This document shows positions 40,301-51,200 of a DNA stretch of 64,000 nt, piece after piece. Position numbers and translations under genes: made by a program. The first letter of the stretch is position 1. Each line of letters opens with the position of its first letter. The DNA lies in IMG/VR virus record IMGVR_UViG_3300034073_002585, positions 62,001 to 126,000 of that record; one strand, written 5' to 3'. The notes beneath the pieces were generated by a model, which was not told the DNA's origin, searched no databases, and saw only the letters and a list, made by a program, of their open reading frames with translations. Source of the stretch: a virus.

Positions 40301-40513
40301 ATGTCTGTTCAGACTAACTTCCGTGCCCAGGACATGCTGGGTGCCGAGAAGCCTGCCCCTAAGAAGGCTGCCCCTGCTCCTCGCGCTGTTTCTGCTCCTG
40401 CTCCAACCCCAGTGGTAGAGCCAGTAGTCGTAGAGCCAGTAGTCGTAGAGCCAGCAGTACTAGAGGAGACCGAAGAGGCTCCTGCTGTTGAGGAGACCTC
40501 CGTAGAGGAGTAA
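40301..40513 (+). CDS. Small Pro/Val/Glu-rich repeat protein
   Basis: 70 aa; ATG 40301 after AAGAAGGAAAT, not an earlier in-frame codon inside the previous gene. Tandem PVVVEPVVVEP repeats and an Ala/Pro linker, acidic end. Disordered; perhaps a linker or decoration protein. Confidence 0.6.
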   Translation: MSVQTNFRAQDMLGAEKPAPKKAAPAPRAVSAPAPTPVVEPVVVEPVVVEPAVLEETEEAPAVEETSVEE

Positions 40514-40516
40514 TCC

Positions 40517-41026
40517 ATGCCAAGCCAAGAACTAGACCTAACTGGTGTCTCTGAGGATGCGGTACACCTCAGAGATATGATGGAAGGTGTACTGGAGAGA
40601 GTACAAGATATCTTTCAGTCATACAACGTAGAGCTGCCAGCTCGTCGCTATTGGACGATGGCAACTCCCGCTGTTGACTGCGAACAGCTAGTAGTCTATT
40701 TCCAGCAAATGTATTTAGGTGCTCCAGGAGCGGAGGTTGGCGAACCGCAGCGTTGCCACGTTCCTAGGAGTGCAACCATAGCAATATCAATCTCTAGACA
40801 AACTGCTATCGTTAGCCAAAATGGAAGGCCCCCTTCTCAGGAGAAAATCACTGAGGCCGCCGAGGTTATGGCTATTGACGCTTGGGTTTTGATGGAGTCT
40901 ATAAACCTTCTAGACCAGTGGGATAACACTGGGTATGGGGTTGGAGTGGTGGCTACTTTAGATGTGACTGCTCCAGAAGGCGGATTTCAGACGACAACGA
41001 TGTTAGTAACGATGGCGGTACCATAA
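40517..41026 (+). CDS. Putative tail terminator or completion protein
   Basis: 169 aa. Mixed alpha/beta, with a central RCHVPRSATIAISISRQTA strand region. Position between adaptor and gp10-like protein, and size, fit a tail terminator. No strong motif. Confidence 0.5.
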   Translation: MPSQELDLTGVSEDAVHLRDMMEGVLERVQDIFQSYNVELPARRYWTMATPAVDCEQLVVYFQQMYLGAPGAEVGEPQRCHVPRSATIAISISRQTAIVSQNGRPPSQEKITEAAEVMAIDAWVLMESINLLDQWDNTGYGVGVVATLDVTAPEGGFQTTTMLVTMAVP

Positions 41027-41027
41027 A

Positions 41028-41537
41028 ATGCCTAAAGGATTACCAGACAGCTTTTTAGCCACAGCGGCCCTTAGAGGAGCCAGACGATTAAATCGCGGTG
41101 GCGGTGGCGGTGGTGGACCTACTTATTACCACATAACTAAGGTAGTCCTATATAAGCCAATCATAAATTTCGAACTTCGAAACATGTATGGCATGGTAGG
41201 AAGATATATCCGAAAAGTTGGCCAAAGAATAGCTTGGAAAGCAAGAGGCCAGGTCGGAGTAAAGACTGGACGACTGAAAGCCAGCATTAGGATGAAAGTC
41301 ATCCGTAATTTGGGTGAAGTTGCTGTAAAAATCGGTGGATACACTGACTATGCACTTCTCCACCACGAAGGCTCTAAGCCTCACATGATTGTTCCTAAAA
41401 AACCTGGTAATCAGTTGGTATTCATGAAGGGCACCAAGCTAATTCGTACTCCTGTAGTGATGCACCCAGGTACCAGGCCTAATAAATATTTAACTAGACA
41501 CCTTCGACCATCAATCCTTAGAGGCATCAAGCCGTAG
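41028..41537 (+). CDS. HK97 gp10-like tail/head-tail joining protein
   Basis: 169 aa. A Gly-rich stretch (RGGGGGGGP) precedes the gp10-like region: GRLKASIRMK and VKIGGYTDYALLHHEGSKPH. This family joins head and tail. Basic overall. Confidence 0.7.
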   Translation: MPKGLPDSFLATAALRGARRLNRGGGGGGGPTYYHITKVVLYKPIINFELRNMYGMVGRYIRKVGQRIAWKARGQVGVKTGRLKASIRMKVIRNLGEVAVKIGGYTDYALLHHEGSKPHMIVPKKPGNQLVFMKGTKLIRTPVVMHPGTRPNKYLTRHLRPSILRGIKP

Positions 41538-41566
41538 TCTCCTTAATAACAACAAAAATACTACGA

Positions 41567-41572
41567 TAAAAT
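41567..41572 (+). promoter_or_regulatory. -10-like TAAAAT before the tail chaperone
   Basis: TAAAAT in the 91-bp gap, A-rich upstream, no TTGACA -35. Same hexamer as at 16501, 29661, 34708 and 46068. Confidence 0.4.
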
Positions 41573-41628
41573 TAACTAGTGGCACCAGCCACAATAAATG
41601 ATGCATATACAGATTGAGGTAATACATA

Positions 41629-41961
41629 ATGGCAAAGTTTAAGGACTTTGGAGCCCCTACCGTAGAAGGTGGAGAGCCAATTTCATTCAAGCTTTTTGAT
41701 GAAGAGTTCCACTGTGTTCCAGCTCTTCCAGGAAAAGTAATTCTTGGGATTGTTGCAAAGTCTAGCTCCAACAACCCTAGTGACCAGGCAGCCATCATTG
41801 ATGACTTTTTTTCTAAGGCACTAGTTAATGAGAGCCTAGAAAGATTTAATGCTCTGATTGAAGATAAAGATAAAGCTATCTCGGCAGAGACATTGGGAGA
41901 GATTACTGGATGGTTAGTAGAGCAGTACGCTGACCGCCCAAATCCGCAGCCAGAGGTCTAG
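41629..41961 (+). CDS. Tail assembly chaperone, zero-frame product
   Basis: 110 aa. Sits directly before the tape-measure gene and ends after a slip site: CCCAAAT at 41937-41943 (zero frame C CCA AAT). The -1 frame is open from 41934 and continues in the next entry, the classical G/GT arrangement that fixes tail length. Confidence 0.8.
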   Translation: MAKFKDFGAPTVEGGEPISFKLFDEEFHCVPALPGKVILGIVAKSSSNNPSDQAAIIDDFFSKALVNESLERFNALIEDKDKAISAETLGEITGWLVEQYADRPNPQPEV

Positions 41962-42308
41962 CACTTTGGGCCGTGGACCTCTGGCCATACGTAAACGGTA
42001 AGGCCATAACCCTAGGGTTGAACTTAGGAGAAATGGAAATGAGTCAAATGCTTGACGTAATCCACTATCTCTTCGAAGAAGACTCTAGGTATACAACCGC
42101 TGAAGAGGCAGAGGCTTTGAGCGAAATGCGTACTGCACTGTATGGAGTTCTTTACGGAACAACATACAACTACAGAGTAAAAGTAGATAAGTCTGGAAAT
42201 TCGTCTGGAATGCCAGGAAATGCTACAAAGCCGTACATACCACCTACGGATTTTGATGCAGATTCTCCGCTACCATTCGGCTCTCTCCTAGACTCTCCAC
42301 TAGGTTAA
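41943..42308 (+). CDS. Tail assembly chaperone, -1 frameshift extension
   Basis: 121 residues read after slippage at CCCAAAT, giving a ~226-aa fusion with the preceding gene. It continues AARGLALWAVDLWPYVNGK. A GTG at 41973 would allow independent start, but it lacks a ribosome site. In siphoviruses this extended form binds the tape measure. Confidence 0.75.
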   Translation, partial: SAARGLALWAVDLWPYVNGKAITLGLNLGEMEMSQMLDVIHYLFEEDSRYTTAEEAEALSEMRTALYGVLYGTTYNYRVKVDKSGNSSGMPGNATKPYIPPTDFDADSPLPFGSLLDSPLG

Positions 42309-42317
42309 GGCACATAG

Positions 42318-45104
42318 ATGATTATAGGTCAAGCAGAAGTTATCGTAAGTCCGATAACTCGCGGATTCGAGCGCAAGCTTCGCAACGACCTTAAATCTAT
42401 GGGCGGAGTCGTAGGCGCTCAAGCAGGTAAATCTTTAGGACAGAAACTTGCTTCTGGGTTCCAGGCTTCTACTGGAAATATTTTTGACAAGCTCTCTGGT
42501 GCCCTAGAAAATGTACAGGGAGAAGCTGAAGCTGCTAGAGAAAAATTTCAAGGTTTAACCAGAGCTGGTTATGTACTTCAGGCTGTAGTTGGACCACTTG
42601 TTGGCGGCCTATCTTCTTTAGTAGTTTCTATTGGAACGTTAGTTGGTGTAGTAGGCAAAGCTGCACCTGCAGTAGCTGCTCTTGGAACAGCCTTTTTAAC
42701 CCTAAAGGTTGCTATGGCTGTTGCCAAGGCTGGATTTGGTAACATATTTGCTGCTGTAAAACAAGCTACAGACCCGACTAAAGCTTTAGGTAAATCTATT
42801 GCTGAAATCAGGGAAGAGTTTCAGCAACTTCAGTTTGATGCGGAGCAGGCAACTCTATCAGAATCTAGGGCTGCCTTAAATCTTGAGGATGCTTTAAATA
42901 ACCTACGTAGGGTTCAGGACCTTCCCCCTAACTCTCGTGCACGTCGTGAAGCTCAGTTGGCTTACGAAGAAGCAGAGCTTGCCTTCCGTAGAGCTAAAGA
43001 CCGTGCTGCTGATTTAAATGAAGAAGTTGCTAAAGGCCCTGAAGCACTGAAAGACAAGTCTGGCTCTGACCCCTTTGCTGGACTAAATGCTTATCAAAGA
43101 GATTTTGCTCAGTACTTAGCCACTGAGATTATGCCTCTAATTAAAGAATTAGAGCTTGAGCTATCTAAAGCACTTTTGCCTCCTCTCAAGGGAGCGGTTG
43201 AGATTCTTAGAATGGAGCTCTATCCGCTTCTAAAAAGAAGACTTCCCGAAGTAGCAGAAAAAGTAGGTCTAGCCTTCCAGGACATCGTTATTGATGTTAC
43301 TGCTCAGGAAAACCTAGAGAAGATGGATTCTATACTTCTCGAAATGCAACCAAACATTGAGCTAATGGGCGACTTGTTTGGCAACATCTTAGACGTAATC
43401 CTATCTATAGTAGATGCAACAGGCCCACTAGTTACAGACTTTTTAACGTGGGCGGTAGACCTAACCAGCCAGTGGTCGGAAAATCTAACCACACTGAATA
43501 AAGACGGAAGACTGGACCAGTTCTTTGCCGATGCGGGGAAGTATGCTGAGGATTTAGGCGAAATTATTGGCAACGTCTTTGACGGAATCGGCAACTTGAT
43601 TGGGCTAACTACTGGCCCTGGCAGTGCTGGCGAAGACATGATTCAGTGGATGAAAGACGGCACTGAGACCTTTGCCAATATGTTTGCTGAGGACCCTGCG
43701 GGTGGTAAGCAGTTCTTCAAAGATGCTTTTGCAAATGCTCAGTCAGTAATGAGCTCTATTGGTGCCCTAATTGGGGAAATATTAGGACTTGCAGACAACC
43801 CTAATATTAAGACTACATTTGACACTCTAAAAGAGGGGGCCCCTGCCCTAGGAGAAGCCCTAGGCAAGATGGTAGATGCTGGCCCATCATTTGCAAATTT
43901 AGTAGTTACCATTACTGAAATAGTAAACAAGCTTACGGATTCAGAACAAATATCAGCCTTCTTCGACACCTTAAATATCGGAGCTGAGAAATTCAGTGCA
44001 TTCTTGGACACTGACATAGCAAAAACATTGCTCGCCAATTTAGGTCCTATATTTGCAACATTCAGTGCAATAGGTGTAATTTTTGACGTAATTAAGTTTG
44101 CATTCTTAACTATCGTTGGATATTTTGCTGCGTTCTTTACATTTAAAAAAGGCATAATGCCACTGTTCGACGGGATGGCTAAGGGCCTAGGCAAGATTAA
44201 ATTCTTAGGTCCTATATTTACTAAGCTCGGTGGCGGTGGACTTTTTGCTATTTTTGTTCTTCTGGTTCAGAAAGCCGTAGAGTTCTACAACACTATTGAC
44301 GGCTTTAAGACCATGGTGGATAACGTATTCAAAACCATTGGTGATTCTTTTGGCGAGCTTTTTGCTGAAATAGAAAGAACTTTTGCTCTGATTTTCGGAG
44401 GCGAAGACGGTGGAGGGTTGTTCTCTGTCCTTGACCCGATAATTCAAGTTATTCTAGAAGTATTAATACCAGCATTAGGATTCCTACTGTCTACGTTTAT
44501 AGATGTAGTTACTATGATTCTCAGCTGGGTCAACAACCTCATAGAGGGAGTAATCCCAGGATTCCAGACAATTGTCGATGGAATTATGCTGCTATTCAGC
44601 GGCGATTTGATGGGCGGCCTGGGTAAAATTGGCGAGGGGATTGGAAAACTCATAGGCGGGATATTCCAGTTTGTAGTCAACAGCATTATTGATTTAATTA
44701 ACTTTGGTATTAAAGCAGTAAACAACCTAATAAGTATTGCTACAGACTCCGAGTTCGGTAAGTGGCTAGGGGATGTCCTAGGCGTTAACATGAAGTCTTT
44801 CCAAATAGGACTAATACCTCGTGTAGATTTCTTCTCTGGCGGACCGCTCCCTAGCCAAGTTGCCGCCGCTGGTGGCGCAGACAGGGCCCTAATAAATAGA
44901 TTCAACAACTCTAACGCTTATACTCAGTTCAACAACCAGAGGAACGCTGCAATAAATGCTCCTACACAGAGCCCTGGTGCTAGCGAGGCTAACCGAGGAG
45001 ATATCAATATTACTGTAAACCCTGCACCTGGCATGGATGTTAACGAGCTAGCCAATGCAGTTGGTAACCGAGTTGCACTTGGAATTAGGAAGGGCACCCT
45101 ATAA
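42318..45104 (+). CDS. Tape measure protein
   Basis: 928 aa, the second-longest tail gene, directly after the chaperones. Long helical and coiled-coil regions, hydrophobic stretches (about 90-150, 590-670 and 730-800) and a Gly/Asn-rich end. Its length sets the tail length. Start overlaps no other gene; the next gene's ATG overlaps its stop. Confidence 0.85.
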   Translation: MIIGQAEVIVSPITRGFERKLRNDLKSMGGVVGAQAGKSLGQKLASGFQASTGNIFDKLSGALENVQGEAEAAREKFQGLTRAGYVLQAVVGPLVGGLSSLVVSIGTLVGVVGKAAPAVAALGTAFLTLKVAMAVAKAGFGNIFAAVKQATDPTKALGKSIAEIREEFQQLQFDAEQATLSESRAALNLEDALNNLRRVQDLPPNSRARREAQLAYEEAELAFRRAKDRAADLNEEVAKGPEALKDKSGSDPFAGLNAYQRDFAQYLATEIMPLIKELELELSKALLPPLKGAVEILRMELYPLLKRRLPEVAEKVGLAFQDIVIDVTAQENLEKMDSILLEMQPNIELMGDLFGNILDVILSIVDATGPLVTDFLTWAVDLTSQWSENLTTLNKDGRLDQFFADAGKYAEDLGEIIGNVFDGIGNLIGLTTGPGSAGEDMIQWMKDGTETFANMFAEDPAGGKQFFKDAFANAQSVMSSIGALIGEILGLADNPNIKTTFDTLKEGAPALGEALGKMVDAGPSFANLVVTITEIVNKLTDSEQISAFFDTLNIGAEKFSAFLDTDIAKTLLANLGPIFATFSAIGVIFDVIKFAFLTIVGYFAAFFTFKKGIMPLFDGMAKGLGKIKFLGPIFTKLGGGGLFAIFVLLVQKAVEFYNTIDGFKTMVDNVFKTIGDSFGELFAEIERTFALIFGGEDGGGLFSVLDPIIQVILEVLIPALGFLLSTFIDVVTMILSWVNNLIEGVIPGFQTIVDGIMLLFSGDLMGGLGKIGEGIGKLIGGIFQFVVNSIIDLINFGIKAVNNLISIATDSEFGKWLGDVLGVNMKSFQIGLIPRVDFFSGGPLPSQVAAAGGADRALINRFNNSNAYTQFNNQRNAAINAPTQSPGASEANRGDINITVNPAPGMDVNELANAVGNRVALGIRKGTL

Positions 45105-46063
45105 TGTCAGAATACTATGACTACGCTCCCGCTGGAGATGCCAAACTTCAGTCTGAAGAAAATAAGTTAGTCAACACAGCTCTCACTAAATACCCAGAGC
45201 CATATCTGTCGGGACTCAAGTTAAATGCTGACATAGAGTTCAATGGTTTAACCCTGAATACAATAGACGAGAATAACGTACTCTGGGTAGTCTCTGACAT
45301 CGAAGGTTGGTGGACTCTACCTGAGTCAGAGCTCCCTGACCTACCTCGCGGTTGGGGGGACGGTTCTTACGAGGCAGTCGGTAGATGGTCAAATAGAGTA
45401 ATAAATCTAAACGGGTCATTCTTACCTCAGAGGCCAGAGGATGCTCCCGCCGCTCGAAATGCACTGATTCAGGCTGCAAACTTAATTAAGACTGGCGGAT
45501 GGCTTAAAGTAAACGAAGATGACTACGTGCGAGCTGCGTATGTTCGTTTGAGTGGTGCCCCCATCATCACTAGCGTGAATGCTAGGGGTAGACACGATTT
45601 TACCATTGCACTTAAGGCCAATGACCCATACAAGTACGAATATGTAGATGGCCAAGGAGATGGCTATAACTATGTCGAGATATCTAATGGTGCTACTGCA
45701 AATGTAATAAATAATGGAAATATTGCTACTCCAGTAGTTTTCTCTATCACTGGTGGCTTAAGTTCTAATTCTGAAGATTCAGCGTTTATTTTAAATAATA
45801 CGACTGGTGAAGAAATAAAAATTATAGGTGCAGCTACAACATCTCAGGCACTAGAGATTGACACCAAAAATAGAGAAGTTCTCTTAGTAACCAACCCAGG
45901 GCAAGAGGATGAGGTAGTCGAAAACGGTAGAGCGAAAGTCTCTGTTCTATTGGATTGGATGTATCTACAACCAGGAACAAACAATATAGAATTTTACGAC
46001 TCTGCGGCACCTTCAGCTAGTTCTGTCTGCACCGTTTATTGGCGGTCTGCCTGGATTGGCTAA
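45104..46063 (+). CDS. Distal tail (Dit-like) protein
   Basis: 319 aa; ATG overlaps the tape-measure stop (TAATG). Contains WWTLPESELPDLPRGWGDGSYEAVGRWSNRVI and NARGRHDFTIALKANDPYKY, the pattern of siphovirus distal tail components. Forms the hub linking tube and tip. Confidence 0.7.
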   Translation: MSEYYDYAPAGDAKLQSEENKLVNTALTKYPEPYLSGLKLNADIEFNGLTLNTIDENNVLWVVSDIEGWWTLPESELPDLPRGWGDGSYEAVGRWSNRVINLNGSFLPQRPEDAPAARNALIQAANLIKTGGWLKVNEDDYVRAAYVRLSGAPIITSVNARGRHDFTIALKANDPYKYEYVDGQGDGYNYVEISNGATANVINNGNIATPVVFSITGGLSSNSEDSAFILNNTTGEEIKIIGAATTSQALEIDTKNREVLLVTNPGQEDEVVENGRAKVSVLLDWMYLQPGTNNIEFYDSAAPSASSVCTVYWRSAWIG

Positions 46064-46067
46064 GTGC

Positions 46068-46073
46068 TAAAAT
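46068..46073 (+). promoter_or_regulatory. -10-like TAAAAT before the tail-tip gene
   Basis: TAAAAT in a 37-bp gap, 28 bp before ATG 46101. Confidence 0.35.
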
Positions 46074-46100
46074 AATATTAAAGACAATTAAGGACAAAAG

Positions 46101-48212
46101 ATGCCAGTAGCAACATCTGCAACTAACGGTGCAGTAGAGTACCGCTACTTTGTCTGCGACTTGATGACTAACGAGCTTCTAGCTGAAATCCCCTTCAGGG
46201 GAGTCTCGTACACTCGCTCGCTAACTGAGGCTGGAACATTCACTGGTGACATTGCTGTTACTGATGACACCTACAACTTGAGCCTATATGAAAATACTCT
46301 TCCAGCCAAAACTGCCCTATATGTGCTTCGAGACGGCGTTTGCGTTTGGGGAGGAATAATTTGGAGCCGAACCTACAGCTTAATAGATAAAGTTTTGTCG
46401 GTAACAGCGGCAGAATTCACTAGCTATTTGGCACACAGAGTGTTGTGGAAAACCTGGAATACTTCATATGAAGCTACTGCTGAAATTTCAGGCAACACTA
46501 TGACCGCCACTCTCACTGGCGGGCTTTATGATTTTTATGTTGGGGAGCCAGTATACATATACTGGAATGAGGGGTACTCGATATACAACGGCTATTTTGA
46601 AATCTTGACTGTAGACACTACAGAAGATAATCGTTCCATAATAACCGTGCCAGCCGAGTATATTGATGCAAAAACTGGCAACAAAAAAGATATACCTACC
46701 CTCTCAGTGGGTGAAGATAATCCGATAACAATAGAAACAAGACAGGATACGTATAATTACGTTAAATCCTTGCTTACAGAGCTAGAGGCTGATTTATTTA
46801 ATTTTGACTTTGCAAATGACGAAATCAGGCCAGGCATAGATTTATTTAATGAAGTAGCTACTATTTCTAGGTCATCTAATGTTGCAACGATTACTACATC
46901 TAAAAAGCATGAACTAGTTCCAGGACAAAAAGTTAAAGTCTCTGATGTTCAAGCCGACGGAGACTTTGACAATGAAGAAGCAGTAGTTTTAGATGTATTG
47001 AGCGACTACATTTTTACCTATAGCAATGAGGGAAGCAACGTTAGTACAACTTCTGAGGGGCCCTTAGAAGTTACTATAAGTAGCTTCGCTAGGTCAGCCA
47101 ACGTCGCAACTTTTGAGACGGTTGGCCCGCACGGTCTATCTGAGGGCAACATAGTTTACATGGAAAATGTCAGTCAAACTTTCGATGGGTATGGGATAGT
47201 TTATGGTACTCCTTCATCCACTACATCTTTTCAGGTAGTTCAAATCGGGTCAAACATTGCAAAAAGCTACACTGAAACTGACAATGTAGATTTTCGACCT
47301 CAATTTAAGAGGATTGCCTCTGTCAGGTATGGGACATTTGGAGAGTTCTCAACTCTAGGTGACATTGGTTTTGATTTATCGCAGAGTCCAGATTATAGCT
47401 ACTACTTACAAGCTAATCCAATCGTACGAGGGTTCGAGCTAAAAACAGTTGCAGAGATTTTAGATGAATACTCTACAAAGCCAGACGGCTTCGAGTACAG
47501 AGTAGACTGCGTATACGATGAAACTACTAATACATTTAAGAAGTATTTTAAAGTATTACCACTAATCCCCACTAGCCTAGTCGAATATATCGAGTCTCAG
47601 CCAGACGGTTGGACGGGGGAAATTCCTGCAGATGCGTACGGCGCTGAGCAGCTAGTATTTGAGTTCCCTGGAAACGTACTAGAAGCACAGTTTGAAGAAA
47701 ATGCAGATGAAGCAGCCACTAGATTTTTTGTTCAGGGTAAAGATTCTAGACTCAGCTCGGAGGCCAGTCAGCCGTATTCAGCAGCAGCTAACCACAAGCT
47801 GCTTCGACAGGGTTGGCCAATTTTAGATGCAGTAGATGACTTAGACTCTGATAACGAAACTATTTTATATAAGCAAGCTGCTAGACTACTAGAAGAAGCT
47901 GTTCCTCCAATTAGTACTTTCACTATTTCAGTAAACGGCTCGGCTAGACCATTCGTCGGAACTTACAGTCCTGGAGACTGGTGTTCAGTTAAGCTTAACG
48001 ACCAGTTCGTGGCTCTTAGGGCTCAGAGCTATTTGGAGCAAGACTATGGCACAGACAATGGCGTTCTAGTTAGAAAAATAATATCTTTTAGTGTTACGGT
48101 TCCAGACACTCCAAGTTACCCTGAAGGGGTAGAGCTAGAACTAGTGACGGAGCCGTCCATCCCAATAAGCGGAGTAACTATTATTGACGGAAAGGCCTTC
48201 CTTGGGAATTAG
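46101..48212 (+). CDS. Tail-associated (Tal-like, ReqiPepy6 gp37-like) protein
   Basis: 703 aa. N-terminal hub domain with TRSLTEAGTFTGDIAV and WGGIIWSRTYSLIDKVLSVTA. Three beta modules follow: about 126-195, 254-325 and 328-400 (each with a VATxT strand, then H-x-L-x-x-G and an FDG turn), matching the module in the tail tube protein. The C-terminal part has YSPGDWCSVKLND. Acts at the tail tip, probably in host contact and DNA entry. Confidence 0.75.
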   Translation: MPVATSATNGAVEYRYFVCDLMTNELLAEIPFRGVSYTRSLTEAGTFTGDIAVTDDTYNLSLYENTLPAKTALYVLRDGVCVWGGIIWSRTYSLIDKVLSVTAAEFTSYLAHRVLWKTWNTSYEATAEISGNTMTATLTGGLYDFYVGEPVYIYWNEGYSIYNGYFEILTVDTTEDNRSIITVPAEYIDAKTGNKKDIPTLSVGEDNPITIETRQDTYNYVKSLLTELEADLFNFDFANDEIRPGIDLFNEVATISRSSNVATITTSKKHELVPGQKVKVSDVQADGDFDNEEAVVLDVLSDYIFTYSNEGSNVSTTSEGPLEVTISSFARSANVATFETVGPHGLSEGNIVYMENVSQTFDGYGIVYGTPSSTTSFQVVQIGSNIAKSYTETDNVDFRPQFKRIASVRYGTFGEFSTLGDIGFDLSQSPDYSYYLQANPIVRGFELKTVAEILDEYSTKPDGFEYRVDCVYDETTNTFKKYFKVLPLIPTSLVEYIESQPDGWTGEIPADAYGAEQLVFEFPGNVLEAQFEENADEAATRFFVQGKDSRLSSEASQPYSAAANHKLLRQGWPILDAVDDLDSDNETILYKQAARLLEEAVPPISTFTISVNGSARPFVGTYSPGDWCSVKLNDQFVALRAQSYLEQDYGTDNGVLVRKIISFSVTVPDTPSYPEGVELELVTEPSIPISGVTIIDGKAFLGN

Positions 48213-51200
48213 AAAGCGTAGAAGAAGACTAACGTCTTTAATGAGTCGATTAGAGCAAAGAGTTAGGTCTGTTGAACTTAGGTCTACAAACTTGCTCACT
48301 AGTAGCGAGATTGCAGCTGCAGTAGAAATAGGTGTCCCATCTGATGGACCAGAAACTGTTGTCAGTGCTTCTGCTCCCTATCAATTTAAGAAAATTCAAG
48401 ATGCATACGTTTACCCTAAAGCTTTAACTGGGCTCTCGTCTGACAGAGTAGAAATCTATTTAGAAGTAGATACTGGAGCCGCAGTCGGAGACAGGATAGA
48501 GATATCTGGTATCCACTGGGCAACTAGTAGCCCAATCGATGTAACTAGTGATAACTTTACTGTTCTAGCAACTGACACCCCGCCGTGGGATGGCAGAAAA
48601 TCCTACATGCATGACCCTACTGAAGACCAGCTGAGTGGGGTAACAATAAGCAATACTTACTACTTTCAGCCCGAGACGGCTGCACCCCAGACTTGGTCAA
48701 CCAGACGAAGACTTCAAACCAGACGATTAGTTGATTCTTTTTCTGTAACAGACACCACTGTTACTTTGACTATGAATGCCACTCACCATTTTGAGGTGGG
48801 AGACGTTATATATGTAGACATATATTCTGAAGATTCTAGAGCTTATGGTGTAGATGGCCTATTTAGGGTCACTGCCGTAGACTCTACTGTAATAGAATAC
48901 GAATTAGATGCAGGAGTAGATACTCCTACTGGAGACATAACTCCTGTCACTCCAGTCTACGTTTTTCCCGTAGCCAGAGAATGGGCTCAGGACGGTTCAA
49001 TTTGGGTAGACAGTTCAAGCAATAAAACCTATTACTGGGATGGTCTTCGCTGGACTGAGTACACCCCAAGTACGCAGGTTGAAGCAGACGGTGACCCACC
49101 AGCACCTCCAACATCTTTAAGTGTTTCCAGTACCGCAACTCTAGTTGGAGCAACTTATACCCCTAGAGCAGAAGTAACTTTGTCGTGGACTGCCCCCACT
49201 CAAACAGCTGCTGGGGAAGAGTTGACAGACCTGGCTGGATACAAGATTAGGTGGAGGAGAGGTTCATCTGAAGATTGGCGTTCTGTATCAGTATTTGATT
49301 CCACAATCTCTTCATACACTTTTGCTGAAGATGTTTCTTTCCAACAAAATACTGCTTACAGTTTTCAGCTATATGCTTTTGATTCTGGACTCCAAGACTC
49401 CACTGCTGCCACAGCCTCTCATACGACAGCAAAGTCGGCGGGGGACCACTCCATCTACAAGCCTACTCTTCCTGTAGTCACTAGTAGGCTAGGTACTATA
49501 ACTGTCACATGGGACGGTAAATTAGATACTGGTAGCGGAGAAATAACTGCTCCAAGCAGCATTGTCTCACTAAACATATATATGTCTACCTCGTCTGGCT
49601 TCACGCCGTCCGAAACTAACTTATATAAAAAAGTTCGAGTATTTGGCTCCGATGGTGGATTTGATGTAATTACTGACCTCACTTATAACACCACCTACTA
49701 TTTCATAATCAGCGTTTCCGATACGGCTGGTGTAGAGAGCCCTTACTCGTCACCCCAGGTAGCGGCTCAGATTTCACCACTAGTAGACACTGACATTATC
49801 TATTCAACTCTGAATAACTGGCCCTTTGCTGACGGTCTAGTCTCCGCTAGTGCTTTGGCTGATGGTTCAGTGTCTGCAGCTAAGCTTCTAGACGGCGCAG
49901 TGGAGGCCAACAAACTCAAGGCAAATGCAGTAACTTCTTTAGCTATAGCAGCAAATGCGGTAACTGCAGCGTCAATTGCCGCTAACGCAGTAACTGGTCC
50001 TGCTATTGCTTCCTCTGCAATTACTGCAGGTAAGATTGCCGCTGGCGCTGTGACTGCTACAACCATCGCTTCAGGTGCAATAACATCAGACAAGATAACT
50101 GCAGGGGCCATTGGGGCTACTCAGATAGCAGCCGATGCAATTACTGCAGATAAAATATCTGCTGGGGCTATTGGTGCGGACGAGATAGCTGCGGGCGCGA
50201 TTATTGCTGGAAAGATTGGTGCTGATGCTGTCACTGCAGCAACAATTGCTGCTGGTGCAATTACAGCTGGAAAAATTTCAACAAATGCTATTACTGCAGA
50301 CAAAATTGAAGCAGGAGCCATTACCGCAGTAAAAATTTCTTCTAGCGCAATTACAGCAGATAAAATTGAAGCAGGAGCCATTACCGCAGCAAAAATTGCC
50401 GCTGAAGCAATCACGGCTGAAAAACTTCAAGCTGATTTAGTTTTGACAAGCTTAATAAAAACTGGACCTGCAGGGACCGCAAGAATAGAAATTAGAGGGT
50501 CTAACATAGCCAATCCTGGCATTGTTTCTTTCAAGGGCGATGGAAGTACTGCATTCAGATTGTACTCTAACGGAATATCCTATCTTGACGACATAATTGT
50601 AGATACGGCTTCAGTGTCTGGAACTATAACTGGTGGAACAATTAGAACGGCAGCTAGCGGCCAAAGAGTTCAGATGCAGGGGTCCACTAATAGCCTTAGA
50701 TTCTATAACTCTAGCGGAGCCATAGCTGGCGAAATTGAAGGACAAACTCTAGGAGCAAGATTCGATAGCTCTCTTGGTGCATTCATTCAGGTTGGTGGTG
50801 GCGTTACCATGGGCTCTGGTTCCACTACAGCGACATCCGTAAACTCTAGCGGACTAGTTTTGCTAGTTGCCCCTACCACAACATTTGCAGCAAATCTAAG
50901 AAGGCCAGATGCTGGTAACGTAATTCAGGTAGTTTCTTCTGACCTAAGAATTAAGGAAAATGTTTTTAGTATTACAGACGGAATATCTGTAGTAAATCAA
51001 TTAAATCCTGTGACATTCAACAGCAAAGTAGATGGAACTGACAAGGTTGTCTCTGGGTTCTTGGCTCAGGATGTTGCTAATATCCTACCTGTTGAAACAT
51101 ATACTGCTGTTACAGAAGTAGAGGGGACTATTCCAGACTTTGACGGGGTAAATCCCGAGGATTTTGAGGAAAGCCCGCTGTTATCTCTTAACCATATAGA

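Noticed and set aside
49850-50440. Repetitive DNA that could be read as a CRISPR-like or satellite array
   Set aside because: It is in-frame coding for ~10-residue beta-helix repeats of the tail fibre.
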